Assembly (NCBI GenBank): GCA_027023445.1 | Contig: JALVVK010000020.1 | Coordinates: forward strand, 1 to 60,595 | DNA: 60,595 bases | Reading direction: 5' to 3' | DNA from: Deltaproteobacteria bacterium | GTDB taxonomy: Bacteria > Desulfobacterota > Dissulfuribacteria > Dissulfuribacterales > JALVPX01 | Shown here: piece after piece, positions 26,067 through 35,624 of the stretch | Layout: every line of letters starts with the position of its first letter | Numbering within the stretch: the stretch's first letter is position 1 | Notes under the pieces: generated by a model | The model's input: the letters and a program-made list of their open reading frames with translations, nothing else | Told to the model about the DNA's origin: nothing | The model's database searches: none | Made by a program: the position numbers and the translations under genes

Positions 26067-27206
26067 CTAATCCTTTGATGTATGACATATTGCGCAGCCG
26101 TTGGTCCCGGATGCAGGCCACGACTTATAATCCCAGCGAAGCAGCGCAGCGTTTGGACTGCCATGTGCCCTGTGACATGAAATACACGTGACAATGGCAT
26201 CACCGGCCCCTGAAAGTACGGTACTCCGCACACCGGCTGTCAAATCACTACTGCCCACGGGCGCGATCAAGCTGTATGTGTGAGAACCATCGCCGGGATA
26301 TTGACCATATTCCTTGGTAGAGACATTGTTCATATCATAGTCAGTCGGGTGACGAAGCCAGGGAGACGCTGTGCCAACATTTGATGAGCCGCTGCTGGCA
26401 TGAAAGGTACCATGACATTCGGCACAAAGATAGCTTATAGTCTCAGTGGTGGTACTGAGAGCTCCATCCACTGCGTAATACTGATTATGATCGCTCGGTG
26501 ACGCGGTATACTCCCAGTCAGGATCTTCTATGCCTTTTATGCCATAAAGGAAACGATAACTTGTGGCAACCGTATACTCCCCCCCACCGTTGCCATCCAC
26601 GATGCCGTTTCCATCCGGATCATCATTCCCGTGATGCGCGCCGCTGATGGCAGCAAAGGTGTCTGTGGTGGTATGCACGCCGTGACAACCATATGTGCCG
26701 GCACATGTAAGCTGGTGAGACCAGGTTGACTCACCATTTGCCACCTGCCCATTGCCGCTTATGCTGTTATCCCATCCTGGTGGTGTGAAAGAAAGAAGAT
26801 TACTATCCTGGCCGACCCCGGGGATGTTTGCCACGTTATGTCCACAGGCATCATTTCCGGCAGCTACCCAGTAAAAATTCCCGCCCGCAAGGGTTTTTCC
26901 CGGGCCCTGCCCTCCAGGACTCTGCACATTATATACTACCGGAGTCAGGTTCACTGTGCCTTTATAAGGGGTTGAACCGGTATCTGAATGGCAACCCACG
27001 CAACTATAACGCAGCAATGCCCTGTTTGGACTTTGATTCGCGCTGTATGTGGCTCCATTAAAGGTTTCGGCCATGGGGCTGCCATTCTGGCTGTTATGCA
27101 TGGTATGACAATTAGAGCAAAGCCCTCTCACTTTGCCCCAACAGGTAGACCAGGGAAAACACACCAAACACAAAATTGCCAGACTCCAGGCTGTTCGTGC
27201 CCGCAT
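26067..27206 (-). CDS. periplasmic multiheme c-type cytochrome, five CxxCH (paralogue 1 of 3)
   Basis: The 379-residue protein has a signal peptide (cleavage near residue 24) and five CxxCH motifs: CSNCHTMHNSQNG, CVGCHSDTG, CAECHGTFHA, CISCHRAHG and CAICHTSKD. A sixth site reads CAGTYGCHGVH, a CX5CH spacing. The first and last motifs, the SYRFLYGIKGIEDPDWEYT block and the penultimate CISCHRAHG are shared with the proteins at 37812 and 39001, so the three are paralogues. They probably carry electrons in the periplasm or at the outer membrane. It is the last gene of the run, 11 bases after the NHL gene. No enzymatic site is seen. Confidence 0.88.
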   Translation of the reverse strand: MRARTAWSLAILCLVCFPWSTCWGKVRGLCSNCHTMHNSQNGSPMAETFNGATYSANQSPNRALLRYSCVGCHSDTGSTPYKGTVNLTPVVYNVQSPGGQGPGKTLAGGNFYWVAAGNDACGHNVANIPGVGQDSNLLSFTPPGWDNSISGNGQVANGESTWSHQLTCAGTYGCHGVHTTTDTFAAISGAHHGNDDPDGNGIVDGNGGGEYTVATSYRFLYGIKGIEDPDWEYTASPSDHNQYYAVDGALSTTTETISYLCAECHGTFHASSGSSNVGTASPWLRHPTDYDMNNVSTKEYGQYPGDGSHTYSLIAPVGSSDLTAGVRSTVLSGAGDAIVTCISCHRAHGSPNAALLRWDYKSWPASGTNGCAICHTSKD

Positions 27207-27217
27207 AATTCTTCTCC

Positions 27218-28093
27218 CTATCTGTTAAATATCTCCACCCTTCCGTTTCCCTCCTCCACGATACAAAGACGACCCCACGGGTCAAAGGATATCTCCCAGG
27301 GGAAATGCAACCTGCCCTGAGCCTCACCAGGCTGCAAGAAACTGTATTTAAAGCGTCCCACAGGATCAAACACAACCACGTGATCGGCATGACGATCAAG
27401 AATGAAAAAATTGCCCAGGGAATCCACGGCTAAGGAACATGGAAATTCCATTTTTTTCTGTAGATGGATGACCTTCGCAGGAGAATCATCTCCCAGGCTA
27501 AACCTGTAAACCGATTGCTCAGCCTGGGCCAAGGCAAAAAGATCATTGCCGACTATCTTAAAATCCACAAAACCAAGCCGGCAACCATTGCAGGAAAAGA
27601 CTCTCTTTACCTTCAGATCCGCATCAAGGCAGAGGATATCACCATTGGCCTTATTCAATATATAAAACACGCCTCCATGCATTTTCAGACGATCTGGATA
27701 CACCGTCCTGCCATTAAAAGACAGGATATTGGGTACCACCTTCCTGGCCTTGAGATCAATACGGGTAAGGCTGTTTTTGCCTTTTTCCACCAGCCAGATT
27801 ATTCCACCTTTCTCTCTTACCATGTCGAACGGAATGGAAAGACGGCCCATGGCATTAAAGGAACTCAGAAATTTCCCGTCACGATCAAAGGACAAAAGAC
27901 GATTATTGGCAGCATCCACCACGTAATAACGGGACCGTTCCTTGTCAACAAAAAGGGCTGTCGGCATATTCATTGCCAGGCCAGAAGGCTCGCCCCTGAG
28001 GGTAAGAACATGATGCCACGGCACTGCCCACACCGGCACAGCCATGAAAAAAATGGCAAGTAATGCACCCAGGAACACCCGGGTGCTGACCAC
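27218..28093 (-). CDS. NHL/beta-propeller repeat protein, exported
   Basis: The product has a signal peptide followed by about six NHL-like repeats with the pattern 'PxxLAVDxxGNxFILDRxxxxVxVFDPxGRFxxSF', for example CSLAVDSLGNFFILDRHADH and WEISFDPWGRLCIVEEGNGR. It forms a propeller outside the inner membrane. I use a GTG at 28093, which gives a short signal peptide and no overlap with the upstream cytochrome; ATG at 28147 would add 18 residues. NHL proteins often accompany multiheme cytochromes in Desulfobacterota conduits, perhaps as docking or assembly partners. No catalytic motif is seen. Confidence 0.82.
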   Translation of the reverse strand: MVSTRVFLGALLAIFFMAVPVWAVPWHHVLTLRGEPSGLAMNMPTALFVDKERSRYYVVDAANNRLLSFDRDGKFLSSFNAMGRLSIPFDMVREKGGIIWLVEKGKNSLTRIDLKARKVVPNILSFNGRTVYPDRLKMHGGVFYILNKANGDILCLDADLKVKRVFSCNGCRLGFVDFKIVGNDLFALAQAEQSVYRFSLGDDSPAKVIHLQKKMEFPCSLAVDSLGNFFILDRHADHVVVFDPVGRFKYSFLQPGEAQGRLHFPWEISFDPWGRLCIVEEGNGRVEIFNR

Positions 28094-28128
28094 CGGTCTA
28101 ATGACCTCTCTGGCCCCCTGCTTAATTA

Positions 28129-29313
28129 TCAATAATTGCGATGGCATTGGATACACAGATCTTTCTCCCCGCTTAAAAGCAACTCATATTTGTAATCGGT
28201 TCCCATAGGCTTATGACAGCTGATACATGTCATTTTTTGCCCGGTCCTTGGATCCCTGACCTTGTCACCAAGAGGATGGGTAAACTTGCCCTGGGTCTCA
28301 TGGCACCTTTCGCAGACCGCACTTCCTTCACTCCTGAACATAGCCAGGCGGTTTGATCCATGGACATTATGACATTCCCCACAGTGCGACACCTTTGGAT
28401 GACGGTATATCTTGTCCTGATCCCGTTTGAAGGTATCCTCATGACAACTCCGGCATATCTGTGCCTGACGGCCCTTGAGCAACCCAGAGGTGTCCCCTGC
28501 ATGAGGGCTGTGACATATTATACAGCTGTTTCCCGTTGAGGAGGTAAAATGATTATGTAGGGTCAACACCTTCTTGCTGATATCCTTATGACATTTAAGA
28601 CAGACTTCCGTGCCCGGCTGTCCCCCGGAATGACACACCTTACAGTTGTTCTTCTTAAAGGGCTCATGAAGGAAATTACGAATAAGGTATTTTCTCTTGC
28701 TGCCATGGGGATTATGACATGAGAGACAGTCCTTGATCTCAACCGGATAGCCCTTGTGTGCTTTGTTTAGGGCCTTCCGCTGATGACACTTCAGACAAAG
28801 CTTATCAGGGGAAGTCCGTAACATCTGATAGTTATCCGCCACATGAGGCAGATGACAGACGATACACCGGCCTTTGGCGTATGGACTGTGCGTGGAACCC
28901 TCAAATTTTTTGGGCAAATCCTTATGACAGGCAAAACAGCGATCGGCCAGCTTTCCGTGCACCAGTCCCTTTACCTCGGACTTGTGAGGATCATGACACT
29001 TGAGGCACTGACCCTGGCGTACCGGTTCATGAATTACCCTGCCGCCGGCACCATTGCCAAGCCATTCCCTTTTTTTGTGACACGACTCGCATAACTGGCC
29101 ATCAGGCTTCTGAAGAAGGCCTTTATAACGGGCCACATGAGGATTATGACAGGATTCACATTTCCCTTGGGCAACCGGTCTATGTACTATTTTCGCTGAA
29201 AAATCAGCCTTTTTATGGCACTTAAAACAAACCGCAGACTCGGAAGCGGCATGGACAGCACATACAGGAGCAACCCAGAACAATAATGTCAGCCACAGAA
29301 CAACTCTTGACAT
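28129..29313 (-). CDS. 16-CxxCH doubled-motif cytochrome c, periplasmic
   Basis: The 394-residue protein has a signal peptide and 16 CxxCH heme-attachment motifs in alternating form: a CxxCH(N/D/L)PH motif followed 15-20 residues later by a CxxCHK motif. This is the doubled-CXXCH family of cytochromes. No lipobox is seen, so a soluble periplasmic protein is expected, and it may be the inner half of the conduit with the 26-motif lipoprotein. ATG at 29313 overlaps the stop of that gene (ATGA). An in-frame start at 29346 would give a longer N-terminal region without hydrophobic character. Confidence 0.92.
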   Translation of the reverse strand: MSRVVLWLTLLFWVAPVCAVHAASESAVCFKCHKKADFSAKIVHRPVAQGKCESCHNPHVARYKGLLQKPDGQLCESCHKKREWLGNGAGGRVIHEPVRQGQCLKCHDPHKSEVKGLVHGKLADRCFACHKDLPKKFEGSTHSPYAKGRCIVCHLPHVADNYQMLRTSPDKLCLKCHQRKALNKAHKGYPVEIKDCLSCHNPHGSKRKYLIRNFLHEPFKKNNCKVCHSGGQPGTEVCLKCHKDISKKVLTLHNHFTSSTGNSCIICHSPHAGDTSGLLKGRQAQICRSCHEDTFKRDQDKIYRHPKVSHCGECHNVHGSNRLAMFRSEGSAVCERCHETQGKFTHPLGDKVRDPRTGQKMTCISCHKPMGTDYKYELLLSGEKDLCIQCHRNY

Positions 29314-31262
29314 CACTTGGCCCTCCCTGGATGACATGGAGCACAATTGCCCTTGGCAAACGGGCGATGACTCACCGGGTACAGCAATGATTTATCCGGA
29401 CCTCCATGAGGGTCATGACAGCCAAGACAGCCGCCGGCGGATGGTTTGATCCCTCCATGCACTTTCAAAAATCGCGCCGTGTCCTCCTTATGACAACCCG
29501 CGCAGGTATCCTGCAGGCTTTTTTTGCCCATTACCGGATGATTAGACGCGTGAGGATCATGGCACGTAGTGCAGCCCTTGACGGCCGGAGGATGACCGAC
29601 CCCGCTCTTCCAGTATCTGGCAACATTTTTATGACACCTGATACATAGTAACGGCTGAGTACTTAGAAGATCATTCGGATGAGATGAACCATGGGCCAGA
29701 TGGCATACGCTACAGTTAGGCACAGCCGCAGGCTTATGTTTTACCTTGCTATGTTCCAGAGTATCCTGAATCTTTTTATGACAACCAAGACAGATTTCTC
29801 CAGGCTGTTTTCTCATATTAAACTCATAGTCACCAGCGTGCGCGTCATGACATTCAACACATTTGCCCTCGGCATAAGGGGCGTGTTTGTGAATTTTGCT
29901 GCTCTCCTTGGAAAGTTCCCGCTTATGACATTTCATGCACAACTCACCCTTTTCCACGGGAAGAAGTAAAAGGTACGGCTGGGAGGCCTGATGCGGATTA
30001 TGACACCCGGTGCATCTACCCTTGGCAAAGGGGCTGTGAAGGCTGAACTTGCTCATCTGATCCTTTATGTCCCCGTGACATCTCACACAAAGATCCTTTT
30101 CCGGGGCCTTCAAAAGCCTGACCTGCGTTGATTCGTGAGGTGTATGACAGGAAAGGCATTCCCCCTTGTCAGACGGTGGATGATGTACAGGGCCGGATGT
30201 AAAATTGACCTTCTTATGACACTTAAAGCAGAGCTTGTTCTGGTTCTGTACTAAAAGTGAAGGTTCCGCTGACCCGTGACCACTGTGACATTCAAGGCAT
30301 TTGCCTTTTACTACGGGATCATGCCTGCTATGTGTGCCTTTTTTACGCCCCTGGTCGTGACATTTAAGGCAGAGGGTTTCAGGCGATGAGGAAAGCATAT
30401 AGGGGAATCTGCTGCCATGAACCGCATGACAATCCGTGCACTTATTCTGAGCAAAGGGTTTGTGTATATGATTAAAAGAGGCCTTGTCATACTTGTGACA
30501 CTTAACACAAAGCGTTTCCGGCTTGCCTCTTAAAACTATGCCCTTTTGAGCATCTATTTTGTGACACGAATCACATTGACCTTTGAGAACAGGTGGATGC
30601 ATCAAAGGCTTCATAAGCCCCTTGGAAGCAGATGAGTGCGGGCTATGACACTGCACACAGGCACTTTTGACCGGATATCCGAAATGGGCTTTTTTGAATG
30701 CCTTTGTACCAAGGGCATCCGCATGACATGTAAGACACGTCTGGTCTTTTCCCTTTTTCAGCAGATCAGGATTGTCTGACGCATGATTGTCATGACAGGT
30801 CTGACAGCCTTTGGCCAAGGGGGGATGCTTTACCTGTCTTTGGAAAGGAGCCTTATCGTGACATGTAAAACAGAAATCCCTGGGAGGAGCGGGCAACAGC
30901 CCTTTATACTGGCTGTTATGGGGGTTATGGCATTTTACGCATTTCCCCTCAGCGACAAACTTGTGAACAAATTTCTTCTTGTTCACCCCCTCCATATCCT
31001 TATGACAGGAAAAACACAGACCCGGCGGATCCTTTTTAAGATATACGCCGCCTATCAGGCCATGCGGCAGATGACAGGCTTCACAGTTGTTATCTTTTAC
31101 AGGGGCGTGAACAACCCCCTGATGATATTTAGCTGCCATGTCATGATGACAGTCCACGCAGCGTTTCCGTTTGGGCCTTGGCGATTGCTGAGGAAGGCAT
31201 GAAGATAATAAAAACGCCGCACACAAAAAGCCCAGAAATATACCAGGCCACCTACTTCTCAT
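29313..31262 (-). CDS. 26-CxxCH outer-membrane lipoprotein cytochrome c
   Basis: The 649-residue protein carries 26 CxxCH motifs, one per 24 residues, nearly all in the doubled CxxCHxxH/CxxCHK alternation. The N terminus is a lipoprotein signal with lipobox LSSC (Cys 22), so the protein should be lipid-anchored and may lie in or on the outer membrane. There is no obvious ligand-binding or enzymatic domain; nearly all the length is heme-binding repeat, as in a molecular wire. The start overlaps the PPIase gene by 11 bases and has GGGAGA before it. With the 35625 beta-barrel and the 16-motif cytochrome it fits an extracellular electron-transfer conduit. Confidence 0.93.
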   Translation of the reverse strand: MRSRWPGIFLGFLCAAFLLSSCLPQQSPRPKRKRCVDCHHDMAAKYHQGVVHAPVKDNNCEACHLPHGLIGGVYLKKDPPGLCFSCHKDMEGVNKKKFVHKFVAEGKCVKCHNPHNSQYKGLLPAPPRDFCFTCHDKAPFQRQVKHPPLAKGCQTCHDNHASDNPDLLKKGKDQTCLTCHADALGTKAFKKAHFGYPVKSACVQCHSPHSSASKGLMKPLMHPPVLKGQCDSCHKIDAQKGIVLRGKPETLCVKCHKYDKASFNHIHKPFAQNKCTDCHAVHGSRFPYMLSSSPETLCLKCHDQGRKKGTHSRHDPVVKGKCLECHSGHGSAEPSLLVQNQNKLCFKCHKKVNFTSGPVHHPPSDKGECLSCHTPHESTQVRLLKAPEKDLCVRCHGDIKDQMSKFSLHSPFAKGRCTGCHNPHQASQPYLLLLPVEKGELCMKCHKRELSKESSKIHKHAPYAEGKCVECHDAHAGDYEFNMRKQPGEICLGCHKKIQDTLEHSKVKHKPAAVPNCSVCHLAHGSSHPNDLLSTQPLLCIRCHKNVARYWKSGVGHPPAVKGCTTCHDPHASNHPVMGKKSLQDTCAGCHKEDTARFLKVHGGIKPSAGGCLGCHDPHGGPDKSLLYPVSHRPFAKGNCAPCHPGRAK

Positions 31263-32883
31263 TTCCGTCTCCCATTTCGCGCTCCAACTCGTTCCAAGCC
31301 GCTTTGTTAACCCTGATTTCAGACATATCCCTTAATTTCTTTTCGTAATTTGCCTTCAATTCCTGAAATTTCTGCTCTTCAAGCTTCTTTGCTATCCGCT
31401 GCCTTATCTGCTGCAGCGGAATTGGAAGGGCCGGGGTCCGATCCATCAGCTTTATTATAACCGCACGCCCGTTTATTTCTGTCGGAGGGCTTACCTCTCC
31501 CCTGGACAGCTTCTGAATAATAGCTTTTATTTTTTTATCCAGGTGATTAAAGGGGACTCTTTTGACAGGAATATCCCTCGAATAATATTTTTTGGCCGTG
31601 GCAAAAAAATCTTCCCCCCTGCTGATATCCGCCCAGATCTTCTCCAACAATTTCTGATCATCCTCAATTAACGCGAAACTCACGGTCTCCGGACGGGTGA
31701 ACTCGTTGATATGTTTCTTATAATATGCCCTGATCTCCTCATCAGAGACGGTTGCTTTGGGTTCAAATAACCTTTTTTCCAATTCTTTTATAAGTCGGTG
31801 TCCACAATAAAACCTGTAAACCCACTTGAATGGAGGCTTCTGTTCATAATGACGCTCAAGGGCCTCGATGGAAACAAGCGTCTGGGAAATTATCGTCTGA
31901 AGCACCCTGTTCTTTACTATATTAATATCCTGCTTCTTAAAGTGAAATTTTCTTCTGAATCTTAATTCCTTTTTAACCTGGTTCAGAAAAACCCCTGCTG
32001 TTATATTTCCCCTGTTAGTGGAAATCAGCACCTTATCCAGAAGTTCCTTTGGAGTATTGTTAAGGCTCAGTTTTTTGTAGAGATCCCTGTCCACTTTCAC
32101 ATGATATTTAGCCTTCAGACGTCTTACAAGATCAGCTGTAAGCCTTGCCTGCTCCTCATCCCATCTCTTTCTTTTTATTGCAATCTTTACCTTTTTAAAA
32201 TCCTTGTCATCAGGACCTTTTTTGTCCTTGATATGAAATATCACATAAAAACCATGCCAGGCTATCACATCAGAGGTCTGTCCCGGCACCATGGCATATA
32301 CCGTATGTTTCCATGCCTTGGGCATCCATATAGGCCGAACCCACCTTTGCTGATAAAAAAACCTGGATCTCGCCGCCTTATCCGCCTGTGAACGTTTAAT
32401 CAAACCGTCAAAAGTAATCTTGCCCTTAGCCAAATCCTGTACCGCCTTTTGGGCATCTTCTTTCTTCCTGAAGTAAAAAATCTGCATCAACCATCTGGGA
32501 CAATAGTCCTTACGATATATTTTCTTCAGGGTCTTGTCGCTGACATCTGTCTTATAATCCACCTCTTCATTTTTAAGGATCATAAGGGTCCTGACCTTGA
32601 GAAAGGTCGAAACCTTCTCACGATAGGTAGGATCCTTGTAAAGCTCCATGCGTTCCGCCTCGTTTACAAGAAGCTGCCAATTTATAAAGGGATCAGGGGT
32701 CTTGGGAAAAGGACTGTCCTTATCTTTATAATTCTCCCACCAATGCTTGAAATCCTCTACGGTGTAATTCTTCCCGTTTATTGAAACAAGAACCTTGTCT
32801 CCCCATGGCCATGCCATAAGAGAAGACGAGTACACACAGGGCAAAAACAGAAAAAAACAAAGAAACAGTGCTACTTTTCGCAT
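31252..32883 (-). CDS. SurA/PpiC-like peptidyl-prolyl isomerase (periplasmic chaperone)
   Basis: The 543-residue protein has a signal peptide (cleavage near residue 25) and SurA-type helical regions. A parvulin-like segment is seen around ETVSFALIEDDQKLLEKIWA and GEDFFATAKKYYSRDIPVKR followed by AIIQKLSRGEVSPPTEINGR. An earlier similar segment (YCPRWLMQIFYFRKKEDAQK) may be a second parvulin repeat. It would help fold outer-membrane or periplasmic proteins; the neighbouring barrel and cytochromes are likely clients. Such isomerases are often encoded beside multiheme cytochrome conduits. Confidence 0.8.
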   Translation of the reverse strand: MRKVALFLCFFLFLPCVYSSSLMAWPWGDKVLVSINGKNYTVEDFKHWWENYKDKDSPFPKTPDPFINWQLLVNEAERMELYKDPTYREKVSTFLKVRTLMILKNEEVDYKTDVSDKTLKKIYRKDYCPRWLMQIFYFRKKEDAQKAVQDLAKGKITFDGLIKRSQADKAARSRFFYQQRWVRPIWMPKAWKHTVYAMVPGQTSDVIAWHGFYVIFHIKDKKGPDDKDFKKVKIAIKRKRWDEEQARLTADLVRRLKAKYHVKVDRDLYKKLSLNNTPKELLDKVLISTNRGNITAGVFLNQVKKELRFRRKFHFKKQDINIVKNRVLQTIISQTLVSIEALERHYEQKPPFKWVYRFYCGHRLIKELEKRLFEPKATVSDEEIRAYYKKHINEFTRPETVSFALIEDDQKLLEKIWADISRGEDFFATAKKYYSRDIPVKRVPFNHLDKKIKAIIQKLSRGEVSPPTEINGRAVIIKLMDRTPALPIPLQQIRQRIAKKLEEQKFQELKANYEKKLRDMSEIRVNKAAWNELEREMGDGNEK

Positions 32884-33470
32884 CCTTTAAACCCCTTATC
32901 GAACCAGAGCGTCAAAATTTCCTGAGATACATGTTGAGCCAGAGATGTAACCGTGTTTACCATACCGAAGTGCATCACTTTCCTGTAGTCTGCCCCTTCC
33001 CTGTGATGATAGGTACTCCAGAGGATTTTCCCCGTGTGGGCATCCAGAATATTCACGTGCACAGCAAGTGAGGGATTCATCCCCAGAAATTGTCTTTGCT
33101 CCCCCATTGTTATCACTGAACCGGTGATAATGGCCTGAGCACCAAGACGACTTCCAAGAAGTCGAATCTGTTCAATGCTTGGCTGCTGCCCGGGTAACAA
33201 TTTTATCTGATCATATATATCACGGATGTCTCCCTCCTGCGCCACATCAAAATGGCCGGTCCTGATCATCTCAGCCATAAAAACACGGTAGAAAATCAAC
33301 CCACCAAGTGGGTACTGGCTTTCATTCGTAAAAGGAAGAACCGCTACCCGACATATTTCCTGCTTTGGAAGGGGAGAAAGGACCTGAAGAGTAGCCCCCC
33401 TTGGGCTACAGGAATAAAGAAATACCAGGATAATCGCCCCGATGACAGGGAATATACAGCGAATGCTCAA
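32871..33470 (-). CDS. CsgG/FlgT-like lipoprotein
   Basis: The 199-residue protein has a lipobox LYSC (Cys 21). Its mature part begins VLSPLPKQEICRVAVLPFTN, the start of the CsgG/FlgT/TolB-N like fold, then shows IRLLGSRLGAQAIITGSVI, which is shared with 34967-35554. These proteins sit in or near the outer membrane; CsgG forms a secretion channel, and others assemble into flagellar or pilus rings. The start is TTG, overlapping the stop of the previous gene as TTGA. Function in this locus is unknown. Confidence 0.7.
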   Translation of the reverse strand: MSIRCIFPVIGAIILVFLYSCSPRGATLQVLSPLPKQEICRVAVLPFTNESQYPLGGLIFYRVFMAEMIRTGHFDVAQEGDIRDIYDQIKLLPGQQPSIEQIRLLGSRLGAQAIITGSVITMGEQRQFLGMNPSLAVHVNILDAHTGKILWSTYHHREGADYRKVMHFGMVNTVTSLAQHVSQEILTLWFDKGFKGCEK

Positions 33471-34945
33471 AATTCTGATTCCCAGGTCTCCTGTTTTTTA
33501 CCACGATTGCCGCCCGTTGAGGACTTGTTGGCCATACGCACCAGGTCCTTGATTTCTCTCCGGGCGGAATTACCCAATATATCCTTAAGCATTACCACAC
33601 ACTCAAGCTTCTTGTTCTTTGCCTCGGCAACATTTACACCGATCCGAGCAGGCAACTTCTCGCCTTCACTGGTCTTTACCACGCGTCCATCTTCGGAACG
33701 CACCTCTACGCACCAAAAGGAAATGGGCACCTCTCCCTTGTTCCCAAGATCCACAAACATGTTGCTCCCCTGCCGTTTTACCTGCAGGATCATGGAGGGT
33801 GGGGTCCTTCTAACGGCCACCTTCTGGATCGACTTGGCCATATTATCCGCCTTGTCCCACACACGCAACACCATACGGTAAACACCTTGGTTCACGCTGC
33901 TGCCGCCGCCAGTCTGTCCCTTCCACACAAAGCGGCTGGGAAGATTACCTGTACCATGCTCGCTGATAAGGGATTTGCCTTTTTCGTCTTCAATGGAAAT
34001 CTCCCACCTGGAAATCGGCTCGGGATGAATCAGCTTGGGCACAGCAAAGATACGGTCCCTGAAGGCCACGGAATCTCCCAAACGAACCCCACTTAGCCTC
34101 AAAGTAACGGCAGGTGGAACACTGTCCACGCAATACAGGCCAAGATACGTCTTTTCCGTGCGCCCTGACGACCAGTGAAACACTGCCTCTACAGGATATT
34201 TTCCATCCTTTACAGGGGCGAACCAGTCTGCCGTATATCCCCAGTGACCATCATTATACATGGGAACAGTGCCTATTCCCTTGATGTTAAGATAAAGATC
34301 GGGGGCCTTTCTGCCTATGGGGCGCAATTTCAGACGGCACTCTAACTTGTGACCTGGTTTTACATACAAGGGTCGCAATGATACCGACTGGATGGGGAAA
34401 AACGGGATCCTGCCAAGCACCTGTTCCATCTGATCAGGCCAAGAGGCAAATATATCCTGTGCCACGATGGGAAGCAGTTCTGCGGTCGAATGCGGCTGGT
34501 CAATACCAAGCAATCTCAGCATATCCGCTCTGGAAAGGCCCTCAACCCCAGACCACACGACTCTTGCGTCATCGGTTCTCAAAAGATACAGGGTAAGCCC
34601 CAAGGCACCGGGAGCCTTTTCCTCTTTCTGACAGATTGATCCTAACAAAACCAGGTCTGCTCCAAGCTGTTCGCGCATCCGCAGGACATAATAAGTACTC
34701 AAGGATCCCACCCTCCGGATGCGATGCCTGACCATGAAATTCATCATCTCCTTCTCAGGCACAACCTCAAGCCCCATGGACTTAAGCTCTTTGGAAAGAA
34801 GACGGGTGAAATTGAAATCCACTCCATTCACCCCATGAGACAAATCTTCTATGGGGAATACCGCAACCGTTGTGGCGTAAAGAGTGCCGGCCATAAAGAG
34901 GCCCAAGCAGAAAACCAGTATTGAAACACCAATTTTACGAAACAT
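33467..34945 (-). CDS. exported protein with CsgG/FlgT-like N domain and Ig/FlgD-like repeats
   Basis: The 492-residue protein has a signal peptide, then an N-terminal fold like the neighbouring lipoproteins (TVAVFPIEDLSHGVNGVDFN; MREQLGADLVLLGSICQKEE). Two or more beta-sandwich regions follow, the last around GVYRMVLRVWDKADNMAKSI, which resembles FlgD-type Ig domains. The C terminus is basic and serine-rich. The Ig part may contact cytochrome or barrel. ATG at 34945 begins the signal peptide; a GTG at 34957 is possible. It lies between two CsgG-like lipoproteins. Confidence 0.7.
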   Translation of the reverse strand: MFRKIGVSILVFCLGLFMAGTLYATTVAVFPIEDLSHGVNGVDFNFTRLLSKELKSMGLEVVPEKEMMNFMVRHRIRRVGSLSTYYVLRMREQLGADLVLLGSICQKEEKAPGALGLTLYLLRTDDARVVWSGVEGLSRADMLRLLGIDQPHSTAELLPIVAQDIFASWPDQMEQVLGRIPFFPIQSVSLRPLYVKPGHKLECRLKLRPIGRKAPDLYLNIKGIGTVPMYNDGHWGYTADWFAPVKDGKYPVEAVFHWSSGRTEKTYLGLYCVDSVPPAVTLRLSGVRLGDSVAFRDRIFAVPKLIHPEPISRWEISIEDEKGKSLISEHGTGNLPSRFVWKGQTGGGSSVNQGVYRMVLRVWDKADNMAKSIQKVAVRRTPPSMILQVKRQGSNMFVDLGNKGEVPISFWCVEVRSEDGRVVKTSEGEKLPARIGVNVAEAKNKKLECVVMLKDILGNSARREIKDLVRMANKSSTGGNRGKKQETWESEF

Positions 34946-34966
34946 TTCAAACACCACGCTTGGCGG

Positions 34967-35554
34967 TCAGGACTGGGCCCCCGCCGGTATAGTCGACAGC
35001 ATTTTGCGCACTACCCTGACCATTACCTGGAAGGAATCCTTGGCTGAAAGCCCAAAAAGCCTTCCAAGCACAGAATAACCACTGCCATGACCGGTTGACT
35101 GCCATATTACCATTGAGGTCTTTGCCTCAACCAGCCTAAGGCTCAAGGTAAATTCAGGATATGAAAAGGACCCTCTACGAGACTCTTCCATATTATCTAC
35201 CGATCCAAGGATAAATGCCTGAACACCGAGCCTCTGCCCCAGACGTCTAAGGGTAAGCTTGTCCAAAGGGGCCCCGGGATCAATGGCCTCTTCTCTTAAA
35301 ACGCTATCCACAATTCCCTTATCCACTACGTCAAAGAGTCCCATGGAAAGCACCTGGGTTATGGTTATCTCTCTGGCTCTTTCCGCTATAAACTGCTCTT
35401 TGGTATGGTTGGTAAATGGCAAAACCGCAACCTTTTTTATAAAGCCAAGCTGGACATCCTGCCTCAGAAAATGGTCCGAAGCCACATTGGCCCCGCATCC
35501 ATATAGAGACAAAATAATCGCCAGCATCAAAACCACAAGGAAGCCTTTCCGCAT
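34967..35554 (-). CDS. CsgG/FlgT-like lipoprotein
   Basis: The 195-residue protein has a lipobox LYGC (Cys 20) and the block FIKKVAVLPFTNHTKEQFIA, then LRRLGQRLGVQAFILGSVDN, which closely matches 32871-33470. The two lipoproteins and the larger exported protein between them form a three-gene set with a shared fold. ATG at 35554 places the lipobox at a normal distance. It lies 70 bases after the beta-barrel gene on the same strand. Confidence 0.72.
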   Translation of the reverse strand: MRKGFLVVLMLAIILSLYGCGANVASDHFLRQDVQLGFIKKVAVLPFTNHTKEQFIAERAREITITQVLSMGLFDVVDKGIVDSVLREEAIDPGAPLDKLTLRRLGQRLGVQAFILGSVDNMEESRRGSFSYPEFTLSLRLVEAKTSMVIWQSTGHGSGYSVLGRLFGLSAKDSFQVMVRVVRKMLSTIPAGAQS

Positions 35555-35624
35555 CCCTACACCCCCCGAAATTTTATTCCCCATGTTCATAAACTAACGC
35601 ACTCTCCCTCTTTATCCAAGCACA

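Noticed and set aside
27464-28063. A 199-codon plus-strand frame opposite the NHL gene
   Set aside because: It is antisense to a well-supported gene with signal peptide and NHL repeats; composition and lack of motifs mark it as a shadow. The same applies to long frames opposite the cytochrome genes, mnmG, xseA and holA.
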